Below, in pieces: positions 1 to 12,500 of a stretch of DNA of 64,000 bases. A program made the translations under genes and the position numbers. The DNA comes from Myoxocephalus aenaeus (taxonomy: Eukaryota > Chordata > Actinopteri > Perciformes > Cottidae). Below the pieces are notes generated by a model. It was not told the DNA's origin and made no database searches. It saw nothing but the letters and a program-made list of their open reading frames with translations. The DNA is taken from contig JBAMJR010000085.1 of the NCBI GenBank assembly GCA_038501785.1, positions 761,001 to 825,000 on the forward strand, given 5' to 3'. Each line of letters starts with the position of its first letter. The first letter of the stretch is position 1.

Positions 1-156
1 CCCGGCTGCTGTCTGGCAAGCGATGCAGGAGTTTCCTCTGCTGAACTGAGCAGCTTCTTTCCTTCAGGCTGCAAGAATCCCCAACTCCACCAAATCATCT
101 ACACTCCAACAAAAAATACCCTTGTTTTTAGTTTTTCCTTATGTAAAGGGACTACA

Positions 157-210
157 ACTGCATTTTGTTGTCCAACCCTGTGTTGTACAATGACAATAAG
201 ACATTTTGAT
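157..210 (+). repeat. LINE-type 3' tail fragment in a trpa1 intron
   Basis: The stretch has CATTTTGTTGT, then a TGTACAATGACAATAAGA-like end. This is the usual 3' tail of a common fish LINE group. It is recognised by eye, and no ORF is attached. Bases 1-478 otherwise hold intron sequence with nothing recognised. Confidence 0.5.
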
Positions 211-478
211 AATAGAAATATGGTAGGCTTAAAAAAGGGATAGTAGACATATCATCCCATCACGTCTTTCAAAGCTCAAGAACGTTCTCTGCTCTCTAAA
301 GTCAACTGTTTATATATCTGACAAAACCTGACTGAACCGTCAACTTCGGTCATCCCCATCTGGCTACTGTACACAAACTGACACAGTATGGTGGAGGATA
401 AACGACGCAGGCTTATATACTTGAGGACAGACACAGGATGGAGCTTACGGGTATGTTTTTACCTCTTCCCCCCTGCAG

Positions 479-586
479 CTGCTGCTGTCCAACAGTGCTA
501 CAGATTGCAATCTCCAGGGAGACCTTGGGAACACCCCGGTGATACTGGCCTGCTCCCTCAATAACTTTGAGGCTCTCAACATATTG
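479..586 (+). CDS. trpa1: trpa1 exon: ankyrin repeat (first exon seen)
   Basis: It follows a CCCCCTGCAG acceptor and ends before GTATGT. The 36 codons are in phase 0 and include GNTPVILAC, matching human GNTAVIIAC. No upstream trpa1 exon was found in 1-478, so the preceding exon lies outside the window. Confidence 0.9.
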
Positions 587-3500
587 GTATGTACAAGAGC
601 GATGCATTCAGACTCATGTCTTCCTGCACGACCCAGTAAAGAATAACTTTCCATCTGCACAGAACAGATTAAATATCTTTTCTTCATGCTGACTGCCAGC
701 CCTCTGCAGCTTTGTCTCTGACAAAGAATTGTCCCTTGTTTGTCTTCCTCTCCGTCCATTCTCCTATCTGTCAAAGATAAAGCAAGGCAAAGCGCGGCTC
801 TGCCAACAGAACAAGCTGGGCCATTTCCCCGTGCACGCAGCTGCCTTCGCAGGTGCAAAGAAAGCCATAGAAGTGATCCTGAAGGCCGGTATGACAAAAA
901 GATTGATCTATCATCAAAAATTGAAAGTGCTGACAATAAGGGAAAAGTTTTGTACAAGGCCAAACAGCGCATTAAACTGAGAGATAAGAAGAGCGTTTAC
1001 CTCAGCCCCATGGAGACATTTAGCAGAATGAGCTGCTTTGTACACAAGCCAGATGCCACGGTGTGTTTATTCACAGTGGGAGGTCTGCTTAGCAAATCGT
1101 GTTGTTGAAGAAAGATTTAGTCAGAGCAGAAAATATTTATGACATTTCTGTGATTGCCCAGCATGGGAATTAATGGGTTTTTTCTTGTGCTGTTTAAGAA
1201 TTTACCCTCACGGCACAACATGAATAGAAACAACTACTAACAAATTCCTTACACAAAAAAAAAAAGACAAAGAACCGAAATATTAAAGTAAAAGACGGAA
1301 AGTATAAAATAGAGGCAATGCAATTGAAATTCCCTTGAACGCTAAACAACTTAATTTATACAAACAAGCATTAACTAATATTCCTTCATTGTGAACCTTT
1401 ATCTGTATTCAGTACATCATTCATAATGAAACCGTTGATTCTGGCAGGAGAGAAGTCTGGCCACCAAGTTGAACATCACATCAACTATTTAGACAAGTCC
1501 AGCAGCAGTCCCCTCCATCTGGCTGTGCGTGGCGGGAATATCGATACCATCCGTTACTGCATTGGTATTGGGGCCAAAGTTGACCAGCAACAGGTAAAAC
1601 AAACAAAAGAACATGTAAATCTCTATACGTTGCATGAATCTGTGGTTTTCAGAAACCTTTCTGGTCCATTCATTTGCTTGTCACCACTGTGTTTTCATAC
1701 AACTCTGCGTCACATGGTCATAAACATGTAAAAACTTGCAGATTACAAATATTGCGTCCCATCTGTCAACTGCAAGCTTTGTCAGATTTTCATTGTGTTG
1801 TAATCCAGATCTCATTTGGCTACACCTGTGAAGCATTTCCCTGGCAAAGACTCGCTGCACTGTCAGATCATGTCAGTCGTAACGTGCCCATCTGGGAGTG
1901 ATCGTTCTGTCTAGCTCCGGGGTAGTGGCCAGAGCACCAGCAGGAATAGGGAGTACAGTAATAGCTCTGGGTGGATAAATTGATACAAATTACCTCCACT
2001 CTGAGTGGACCGATCACTGGCCTCCTCTTGCCAGTCCTGGTTATCTCATTAAAGGCTTGTGTTACAACCGCCAGTGTCCAGCCAGTGAGTCTGAGAGATT
2101 CTTTCCAAATGTAACACTGAGGATGTGTACACTATGTATGTGTGTAAGTGTGCATATAATTCATGTGTGCACTTTCATGTTCTGCTCTGTCTAACTCAGC
2201 ATGTCATGGTGTCTCTCTGTTGGACATCATTCTGTTTGTTCAGCGTATGAATATTCATTATATTTATTCATATTTCATCGCTCATAATGAAACCATGTTT
2301 GACACTGTGCAGAATGACAAGTCCACGCCGCTTCATTTGGCCTGCACGCAGGGAGCTACTGAGGTAGTCAAACTGATGTTGTCCTCCTTCGACCAAGTGG
2401 AAGATATCATCAACCTGACTGATGGGGCGTGTCAGACCCCTCTGCACAGGTGGGTTTACACTTGGCAGCCTTTGGAGACATTTGACTTTATATTAAGGTT
2501 CTTTAGCTGGTCTTTATTGTTGAGATTTGAGCTTTCCATTAGGACTCAAGGGAATAGTTTGACATGTAACTCTGCTTATTTGCTTTGTTGTCGATACGAG
2601 GGGTTGGTATGTGTGGGACTATTTCTTGTACAGTTGCAGTGACTGTCCAGAGACTTTTCATTATTGTAATGTTGCCGGGCACCCAATATAAATTACATTG
2701 GGTTAATTTGGCACATAATCCCCCGTAAAAAAAAATGTATACTGTTTATTTTGGTAAAGATTAAACATACAAGATATAACGTGTTAATTAGTGAGCTTTA
2801 GAAGTGATGGTAGCTGGGTTTTGTTCCCTTTGGACAGAGCAGGCTCGTCTTTTCCCTTTATTTCCACTCTTTCAGCTAAACTAAGATAATCTGATGCTAG
2901 CTGTGCTGTGTTCATAAATACTTTGTATAGTTAAGATTTGTTCATTTATGAATATACATTGTTTCAATTAAACTATTCATAGGTGAGCCTCTTTAAAATG
3001 TACACTGTGTTTATGCAGATGTTTAATATCTATGGTTACTATCTCAACTGCTTGGTCATGCTGTGTACAGATTAATGTCCAACTGTATATTACCAACCTT
3101 ATAACAGAGAAGAAAAAGACAAACACAGATAGGAAACTCTTGGGTGTGGCTGACAGACTAATGAGCTTTAACTTGGAGCAATAACAATGATTTGTAAACA
3201 TAATAAAGATATGCTTCCCACATTGATTTTTATCTAAAAAGCTATTTGTGTTGACGCAGACCGTAGATGAGTAAGACAAAGGGAGCATAATGAGTATACT
3301 GTAAAATATCACTTGAATACCAGGTATTAGTTATACAAGTTCTTCATCTAAGTGAGCCATTCAAATCCAAATATGGTTATCTCATGCTCTGACAAAGCAG
3401 AATTAGATTTAGATTGTCCTTAATTCACATCTGACAGTATTTTTAAAACCTTGACTCCCAAAGCCACGTGATGTGATTTACAACAACTGTGTTTACTTTT

Positions 3501-6500
3501 CCAGGGCTACAATATTTGACCACACAGAGCTGGCAGAGTACCTCATCTCTTTGGTAAATAAGGCACAAACAAACACACACGAGAACACACCCGACAGCTG
3601 TTACGCACAGGACACTCCCGACAACAATATCAGGGACTGTGTTATTAATCTCCTGCCATAAAGACAGAAACACTGCATTTTGTTTCCAGCTATGCTGAGA
3701 GCTGTCTTCGCTGCTTCTTCGATTCCACTTAGTGATCGGGTCATTCTGCTATGATACTAAATTGGCAATTTCAAACACACCTCTTGACTTAATAAATGTT
3801 AAAGGTGCTACCCATTGCTTTCAGACCATCTGTCACCATCTGCTGCACTTCAGAAAACATTTTAATAGAACTGTGTTGCTAGGAAAAAGGGGTCCAAGTT
3901 TATCTCTTGTCAACTTGTTGTATAAGCAAACACTGGCTGCAACAGGTAATAACATTATCCAGACGCAGCGTGTTTACTTTTTAAATCTTGAAATGGTCTG
4001 CAGAGATTGGCATCACCTGGCACCGAACACTAGCCAATTGCTTTGATTCTTGGCTTGTTGTTTGGTTTTAATATGTTGGAAAGTCTAACAAATCAGGCCG
4101 TGACAGCGATGACTCTTAGCCTCTTTAATGTGGTGTTTTGTTTTTATTTTTGTCTATTTAAAAGTCATCTCATGTTTTAATTTCTTTTGAAAATACAATG
4201 TTGCTTCTCGCTTCTTCCCCTGTCTGGTCTGAGATTAAAATGTGCCATACTACACATCTGTTACACATCTGATCTGACATTATGAGAAATTTAGGGAGCT
4301 TTATGTGATCAGTAAAACAGCACTTTCCTTCTGGTTTGCACAGTAAACAAACACATGAAATACAATGCATAATGTAATATAGAAGCTGCTTATTTTCCCT
4401 CTGACCTCATTTGATACGAGAGTTAGATCTCATTTGTAATTGCGGCAACGTGTGTTACATTTAATGTGGTAATTAATTATAAGGTTTTACTACATTCTCT
4501 TCTTAGGGTGCAGACCTTAACAGGATTGATTGTAAAGAAAAATCGCCCTTGCTGCTGGCTACGAGCTGTGGATCATGGAGAACTGTGGCTTTGCTACTGT
4601 CAAAAGGTGAGCGACTGCACTGTACTTCAACCCCAGCAGTAATCATATAATTTGTGAAATGCCTGATGATGCACATGTTTATGTCTTTTAGGGGCAAACG
4701 TAAACATGAAAGACAAATGTGGCTGTAACTTCCTTCACCTGGCCATTCTCCAGCCCAAGGGTCTGAAAAACCTCGCAGAGGAAGTACTGCAGGTCAGATA
4801 ATGAAGCCTGTTTGTGACTCATCAAATGCATGGCATGCTGCTCGGACAACGATGTCATTAAGACTGGCATTTGATTATTATAATGCCCTTAATCAATTTG
4901 CCTTGAGCATGCATTCAAGGCCGGCTGATGAAGTTCATTATGCTCTCACTAAGCCAGATAGATGATCCTTTAAAACATTGTAAGCTTTACCTAAAGCTAT
5001 AATGATGCTTTCAAAATGAGCCACAGAGGAAGGCTGATATATTTACACTTCATAGTTGTTTACAGAAGATGTATGGATGGGGTCTCTCTGCATCTGTGAT
5101 CAAATAGTATCACACTTAATTATTATTCATATGATTTCAGTATATGTGTGATCCGTTATGAAGCATGACTGCCGTTAATGCTTTGCTTAATACACATATT
5201 GTTATACATTATAATGCATGACAATATAAATGTGTTTATAACGTGTCTAACTTTAGCTCGCCAGTGTGAAGGCGCTGCTGAGCTGTGAGGATAACGAGGG
5301 CTGCACCCCGCTCCACTACGCTTGCAGACTGGGTAGCCACGACTCAGTGAAGAACATGGTGGGCCTCTCGGGGCAGGTCGGCCTCGCTTGCAAGTCGAAG
5401 GACAAGAAGTCTGTCCTGCACTTTGCTGCTCAGTGAGTTCGATTAGTCCCCGAGGGCATGACTTCCCATTCCATTGAACTAAACAAAACGGATTTGACCT
5501 GATTTTCACTCAAAGTCGCTCCAAGTTTGCAAATTTGATCAAAGAAGTGCCAGAAATGTCACTGCAGCTGACCTTGGCCAGGCAGTGTGAGATGTGGTGC
5601 ACATACTAGGTTCCTTTTATATTGTGTCTATTTTGTTGATTTAAAGCTACAGCATTCAATTTGCGGAAAACGGCGCACTCTGGAGCAATTATTTTCTACG
5701 CAACAGAGAGCGTTATTATTAGGAAGGAAAGGTCGCTACACATCTTTGTTGTCTGAAAGACATTCCAGTAGTTCCTCTGTACCAAGTGTTATGTATTGAT
5801 CAATGATACCACAAAAGTATAAAACATTCATCAAAAATGGATCTTAAGAGGACTGTGACTTACGATCTTCCTCAGGCCAGGCTTTTATCTCTGTAATTGA
5901 ACAACAGTAGTCAGATGAAAAATGAACATGGTGTCTCCTCACTGCTCAGTTGTTTTAATCGTGTTAGCAGTGTATACGCTCAAAAGCTTTCCAATTATTA
6001 ATTGCATACTTAATACTCAGTGACCATAAAGTAACAGCCACAAGAATAGATTTCAATTAGAGAGGCATGCCTGAAGAAATGACACTAATAGTGGGAAATG
6101 AGTGGACATTCAACATTATTGTTATAGATTTTTCTATCATGTACACCTATTTCATTAGAGCTGGAGGACAAATAAAGGCCATGCTATGATATCATACTTT
6201 ACCTCTTATAGACACCTCATTTGCTTTCCCCAGCGGTCCCACTGCACTGACACTGCTGACCTTCTTAAAAGGATCGGAGACAAAGAAAGATCATTGCAAT
6301 ATGTCACTTCTGTTTATGTCCCCCTGGCTATTTGCAGCACCCTTAGTCATGAACACTCCCCGACTCTCTTTTACCTATAATTTACCTACAGGTTCATGTC
6401 CTGTAACAGCCATCTTAAGTGTCTTTGAGCAAGATAGTCACACTTGCCAAGATGAACTATGCTTTAACTGCCCTGGACCTCTCTGGCTTTACTGTGTTTT

Positions 6501-9500
6501 GGGCCTTGCACAAAAAGCATTTTAATTTCAGAGATCAACGGATCTTAACAGTGAAAAAGATTTCTGCTTCTGCTCATCCCTCTCGTCTTCTCAGGTACGG
6601 GCGCATCAATACATGTCAGCGATTACTGGAGACCATCACAGACTCTCGTCTGCTAAATGAAGGTGACGAGCGAGGCCTGACACCGCTGCATTTGGCTTCG
6701 AAAGAGGGCCACACCAAGGTGGTGCAGCTGCTGCTGCGCAAAGGAGCTCTCTTTCACAGGTAAACATACAACAACTTAAAGAGTGCATATGCTGCACATG
6801 CAAAAGTCCAGCAACACTTGTAGTACCAAGAGTAAGACTGTTGTCAGTAATTGTGTTGCTGGTGCTTTGACCTCTTCAGAGTTTTATCTACTCCTTAGAA
6901 ATAGGTGAAGCAATGCTAGAAATCCCTACTTTGCTTCTTGTTTACAGTGATTACAAGGGCTGGAGTTGTCTGCACCACGCTGCATCTGAAGGATACACAC
7001 ACACTATGGACATTCTCCTGTCGACCAATCCCAAGTTACTGGATAAAATAGATGAGGATGGGGTATGAATTACTATACATCCAAAAGGTTTATCATTATC
7101 CAAATCCGTAATTTATTTTCCTCCTATTTGTGATGACATTTTTATCGAATCATAAATAGTTCGATATTTGATAGTACTAAACATGTCAGACGTCAGAGTT
7201 CAATGATAAATGCAGAGTCCTGTCTCCTGTTATGTACTGATGTACCAGAACTCTGCACTCCACATCGCGGCAAGAGAGGGACATGTGGCTGCTGTGACGC
7301 TCATGCTGTCTCGGGGAGCAGCGCTCACCTTGAACAAGAATGACACTTCCTTCCTCCATGAAGCACTACAAAATGGGAAAAAAGATGTGGTCAATGCTGT
7401 AATTGACAGTGACAGGTATGTTATGAATACAAATAGCGGTTAAATTACATTAAAGGCTCAACTTAAACAACTTTTATACTGCAGGTGCCTTTGTCATTCA
7501 ATTCTGGGTGTATAGTGTGGGTTTACTACCACTTGGTAACATCAAAGTCCACAATTATTCTAAACAGGTTGCAGTGACCTTGAAGCTGCAGTTAGTAAGT
7601 TTTATGAAAAATAACTTTTTGCTATAATATTTTGTCTGTGAATCTGTGAGATTCATTCTTCTGCTGTTTTTCTAATGACGTGTCAATCACTGCTCGTGAA
7701 TTCCGATCAAAAATGCACTGATCCATTAGGAATCAAGATTATGTTACTCGATTGCCTTTTTGTTGCCTCAAATGTTTTCAGAAACATATTTTAGTGTAGG
7801 CAACTGTATAGCTGGAAAATGAGAACGTTTGCTCCGGTCGGTGGGCAGTGCCTGGTTTTCAACAAAGACAAAGAGGTCGAGTCACAAACATTCTCCTTTT
7901 ACAGCTAAGCAGCAAAAAGTTCTGATTAATTTGTGTTTTTCTTCCTCCAGATCTACTGAGGCTTTGATGACGTTCACAACTAGCGCTTCCCAGGGAAGTC
8001 CCATACGAGACATGATTGAGTTTCTGCCTGAGTGCTATAAGGTTTGCCGTTGAAAAAGACAAGAAAATCCTCATAACTCGTCTCTTTCTGCAGTTTCTTC
8101 TGGTTCGAGTTTTTTGTAAGAACGTGTAAAACCCTGATACTCTGTCATTGTGTTGTTCTACTTTCTTCAATAGCACCTATTGGACCGCTGTGTGATAGAA
8201 TCTGATGAGGATCACAACAGTCCTGACTATTATGTAACACACCTACAAAACGCACACTAAAAACACCACTGCAGTCTATATTGTATGAAGCATATGCTAG
8301 GCAAAACAAATTAATCAATTATTTCTGTGTTTTAGATTGAATACAAGTTCAGATGGCTCCAAGTTCCCCTTGCAGAAATGAAGTTAATTGGGAAGTCTGT
8401 GAACATTCAGCCACTAGCTGCACTCAACGTAAGCAACATTTATTTTTTACTAATGATAATTTTGGTGCAGCAGAATGCAAATACTCTACTCCCCCATGAT
8501 TAATAAGAAATAAAGCTCACTTGTAGTGACGCGTCACTCTTTAATGAGGCTCTGTGTTCACAGGCTCACATTTTGCACATATAGGCTCCTAATAGGGTCA
8601 GCTAGCGCATCCATAAAGGACAGTGGTGACTCTTTTCTCTTTGTCAAACCTTTGTGAGGTTTCCTCAGATTTTAATTTCTCTGGCTAAAGAGCATACCGC
8701 TGCCGTCATGGTCCTCTATCTTAGTCCCCAGGGGGAGAGGCATAAGGGTGGCAGGCTAGGGGACAGTTCATGGACGAGGCCAACTCATCATTTACTGATC
8801 GCCATCTGTAACAGGTGATTTTGCTTTCTGATGAGGCAAAGGTGTGAGCAAGCACATCGGGATGTCAATTCATATTTTGATATTGTTATGGTTTTCGCAG
8901 ATGGACCTAAACACAGACTCAGGAGTAGAAGATTATTGAAGAGCTTTATTGTAGTAAAAGCTGAGGGAGGCGAACATTTGCTTGGGAGGCTGGAGCAAGG
9001 CGGATGAGTGAGAGGGAATGGTGTGGCTTGCTGGAGATGGCTGTTGGAAAGCTGGTTGAATAGCAGGCAGGTTAGCAGGCAGGCTGAAGAAGAGGGTCCT
9101 GGAGCACAAGAGAACAAGGTTAGACCGGGATTTACCCCGAGGAACACAAAATTATCAAGAGGCGCCGTTTAGCACCACTGTAGCTGACTGAACGATCATG
9201 AGCCGAGTGGATGAAGAACCAGGTTAGATAAACTGCAGTGTGATTAACTTGATTGAAGGCAGCTGTTTGCAATCAGCAGGTGACCATGAGGGAGCAGACG
9301 AGGGAGCGCACACAGACACAGAGAGCAGCTGCCCTTACAAACTACTTACTGTTGCATGCAGTATGCATTCAATTTGGACATCTTGTTCATGTACCGCTGT
9401 GAAGAGGATTGTGGGTCAGAATAGCCAGAAAAAGCATGCTGGCTGACTGCAAAATGCAACCGCTTATTGTACATTATGCAATCTTTGTTAGATCGTGATT

Positions 9501-12500
9501 CACACAACAACCATCACTTGTTATTTTAATACACACTCGCATTGTATTGTAGGATTTATTACCAAATCACTTACAATCTCGTATATCACCGAATGTTAGA
9601 AACACTTTATATCAGCTGACGTCATCCTCTATCATGCCTGTGATTCCGTAAGATGCACATACTTTTAAATCGTTTATGCCGTGGCCATCAGGCTGTTCTT
9701 TCCCCGCTTGTAGAAAATGTGCCATTAACAGCGAGCTGTTACTCTTTCTGCAGGCGATGGTGCAGTACAACCGCATTGACCTCCTCAACCACCCTGTCTG
9801 CAAAAAGTACCTCGCAATGAAGTGGTGTGTATACGTACGAGGGACATTTCTCGTTCTATGATACAACTTTACAGACCACATAAAAAACTATTCTTCTGAA
9901 TGCAACAAATAGGGCTGAAATGCTGGATTTACTTTGAATGTTTTGCTTCTAGTGTTAAAACCGTCTTTGTTTTAATCCACAGGTCTGCATATGGGAGCAC
10001 GGCTCATGTGCTGAACATGTTCATGTACCTGTTAGGCCTGCTGCCCCTCACTCACCTGATAGTGACTCTGAGGCCCTCTCTGAACACCACTAACCCGCAC
10101 GAGCACATACTCACCATGGTGCCAGTGTCTTTCTTTGAGGTACTATTGACATTGAGAATCATTATTAAAGAAGATTAAGCTCTCTTTTAGCATATGCGTA
10201 ATATTGTTCCAAACACATCAAGCTTTGTCATGATGATTCAATCTTTCTCGATAAAGTAAATCTCAATTTCCTTCATTTTTACAGCAAGATATGTTCTTGT
10301 CCTCCTGCATGGTAATCGTCTTGGTTATGAACATCTACTTTATAGCGAAGGAACTGGTGCAGATATCACAACAGGTAATGCTAAGCAAGTGTCATTACCT
10401 CACATGAAGCGTGCGCTCATAAATCTGCTCAGCTCCAGGTCTTTGCGGACACATTAGCAATCAGGTGTGATGGATGAGCAGGGTCACTGAATCACCACTG
10501 TCAGGGTGTCACCGCCACACTTTACTACCGTCATTCTGATCATAACTACCAGAAACACTTCCACATCACATCAGGTGTTTAGGAATGTAAAATGTTGTTT
10601 GCATGATTGTTTGAAGAGACCAACATAGACACATTTTTGTCCTTTTTAGGGGAGAGGATAGGTGGACTTTAGGGGGAGATAGCCCATCAACAATACATGT
10701 CACATAGAATTTGCATACACCATCTGAAAGATTAATTGTTTTTTTCTTTTCTTGTCACTAAAAGCGCTGGAAATACTTCAAGGATTATTCCAACCAGAGT
10801 GACTGGATTTGCGCAATCCTCTGTCTTCTATTCATAATTCCCACCATACTCAATACAGAGGGTTCTTTACACTGGCAAGCAGGGGCCCTGGCAGTTTTAA
10901 GCTCCTGGATTGGATTTCTTCTCTATCTCCAGAGGTACTGTTCACTCTGACGTCATAGCGCCACTTCAACATAATGTATTTGTTAATGATATATGGAGGC
11001 CACTAACTGTTCTGATCTTCTGTTTCTCCAGGTTTGAAGGCGTTGGCATCTATGTCGTGATGTTTTGGGAGATCATGAGGACCCTGGTCCGCATTGTGAT
11101 GCTGTTCTTGTACCTGGTGTTAGCATTCGGTTTGGCGTTTCATTCTCTGATGCTAAACCAGGTAGGAGAAGACAGCTATAATCAAAATGTCTTAAGACTA
11201 ACAGTTTATTTTTCTGTTACTTCTTTTTACCTCAGCTCTGCTTCATGCTTTAAACCTGAGTGCAAGCTATTGGTAAACTCTCATAACAATGAATATCGAA
11301 GGCGTTATCCTTTTGAAGCGCACTATGCAAAGCTAAGCTAACTGGCTGCCGGCCTTCGTATTCACAGTACAGACATGATAATGGTATCGATTTAGCAAAT
11401 AAACATATTTTCCAAAATGTTAAACTATTCCTTTCAACCGATGTTGGCATTAGAAAACATGCCACAAAATCATCCTTTGTTGATCACGAACATCAAAAGT
11501 AAATACAAAGGGTAATTAGGATGACAAAGAACGAGTTTGAGAGACTGATCAAAGGACTAAATAAAGAACTGATAACACCATCTGCAGGCCTCACTGTAAT
11601 GGGTTAAACACATTTGTTAGACAAGTTTTGTCCCCAGCACATCACTTTGTAATTTACTGTGTGTTTGTGACGTGCTCTTGATGTTATGTGCTGCATTTGA
11701 CTCTGCTCTGTGTATGATTCCCTCTGACATTGAACTGAAGGGAGACATTTTATAGAAGAAAAACAATGAGGCTTTGGGGCATTTGGACATCAATCTCTAG
11801 CTAATGCATGTTTTATAATAGATTATTTTACACCTCTTTTGAAAAGATGCTACAGTATTTAACTGTGATATATAACACTGGTATTATTGTTTTACATTTA
11901 GAAAGAGTTTGACAGCCTGCCGCTCTCTGTGATGCAAACCTTTGTGATGATGGTCGGTGAGCTGAACTACCAAACTAACTTCCTGGACGCTTATCTGAAC
12001 CGTGAACTTCCTTTTGGCCTCCTAACTTACGTCATTTTTGTGTCATTTGTAATGCTCATGCCAATACTGCTGGTGAACCTGATGGTAAGTATGCTCTGAC
12101 AGCCTGTTTGGTCCATTTTCATTGACTCCTTACAGACATCTATCTCTCTAAAAACCTTTAAATTGCGGAACAAATGATCTGGTTCTTATTAGTTTTTGGT
12201 TGTGTTGTAGATTGGTCTAGCTGTTGGAGACATTGCTGAAGTACAAAGAAATGCAGCCCTAAAAAGAATTGGCATGCAGGTAAGAATTGAGCGCATCTGT
12301 TCCTCAAGGTTTTGTTTTTTTATGTATGTTGCATTTTCAAAACATCAGTTATCTTTTAGCCTGTGTTTGCAATTCAATTCAGTTTATTTTGTATAGCCCA
12401 ACATCACAAATGTGCTTTGTTATGTGTTTGGGCTTGGTTAGTCTGCCATGACTTGATGGACACGTAACACACAAGCACAGTATATGATGTTGTGGTATTT

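Noticed and set aside
740..1108. Open frame of 122 codons overlapping a trpa1 exon
   Set aside because: It is in a different frame from the exon and runs through the donor at 889. The true exon continues at 1448 with matching phase and homology.
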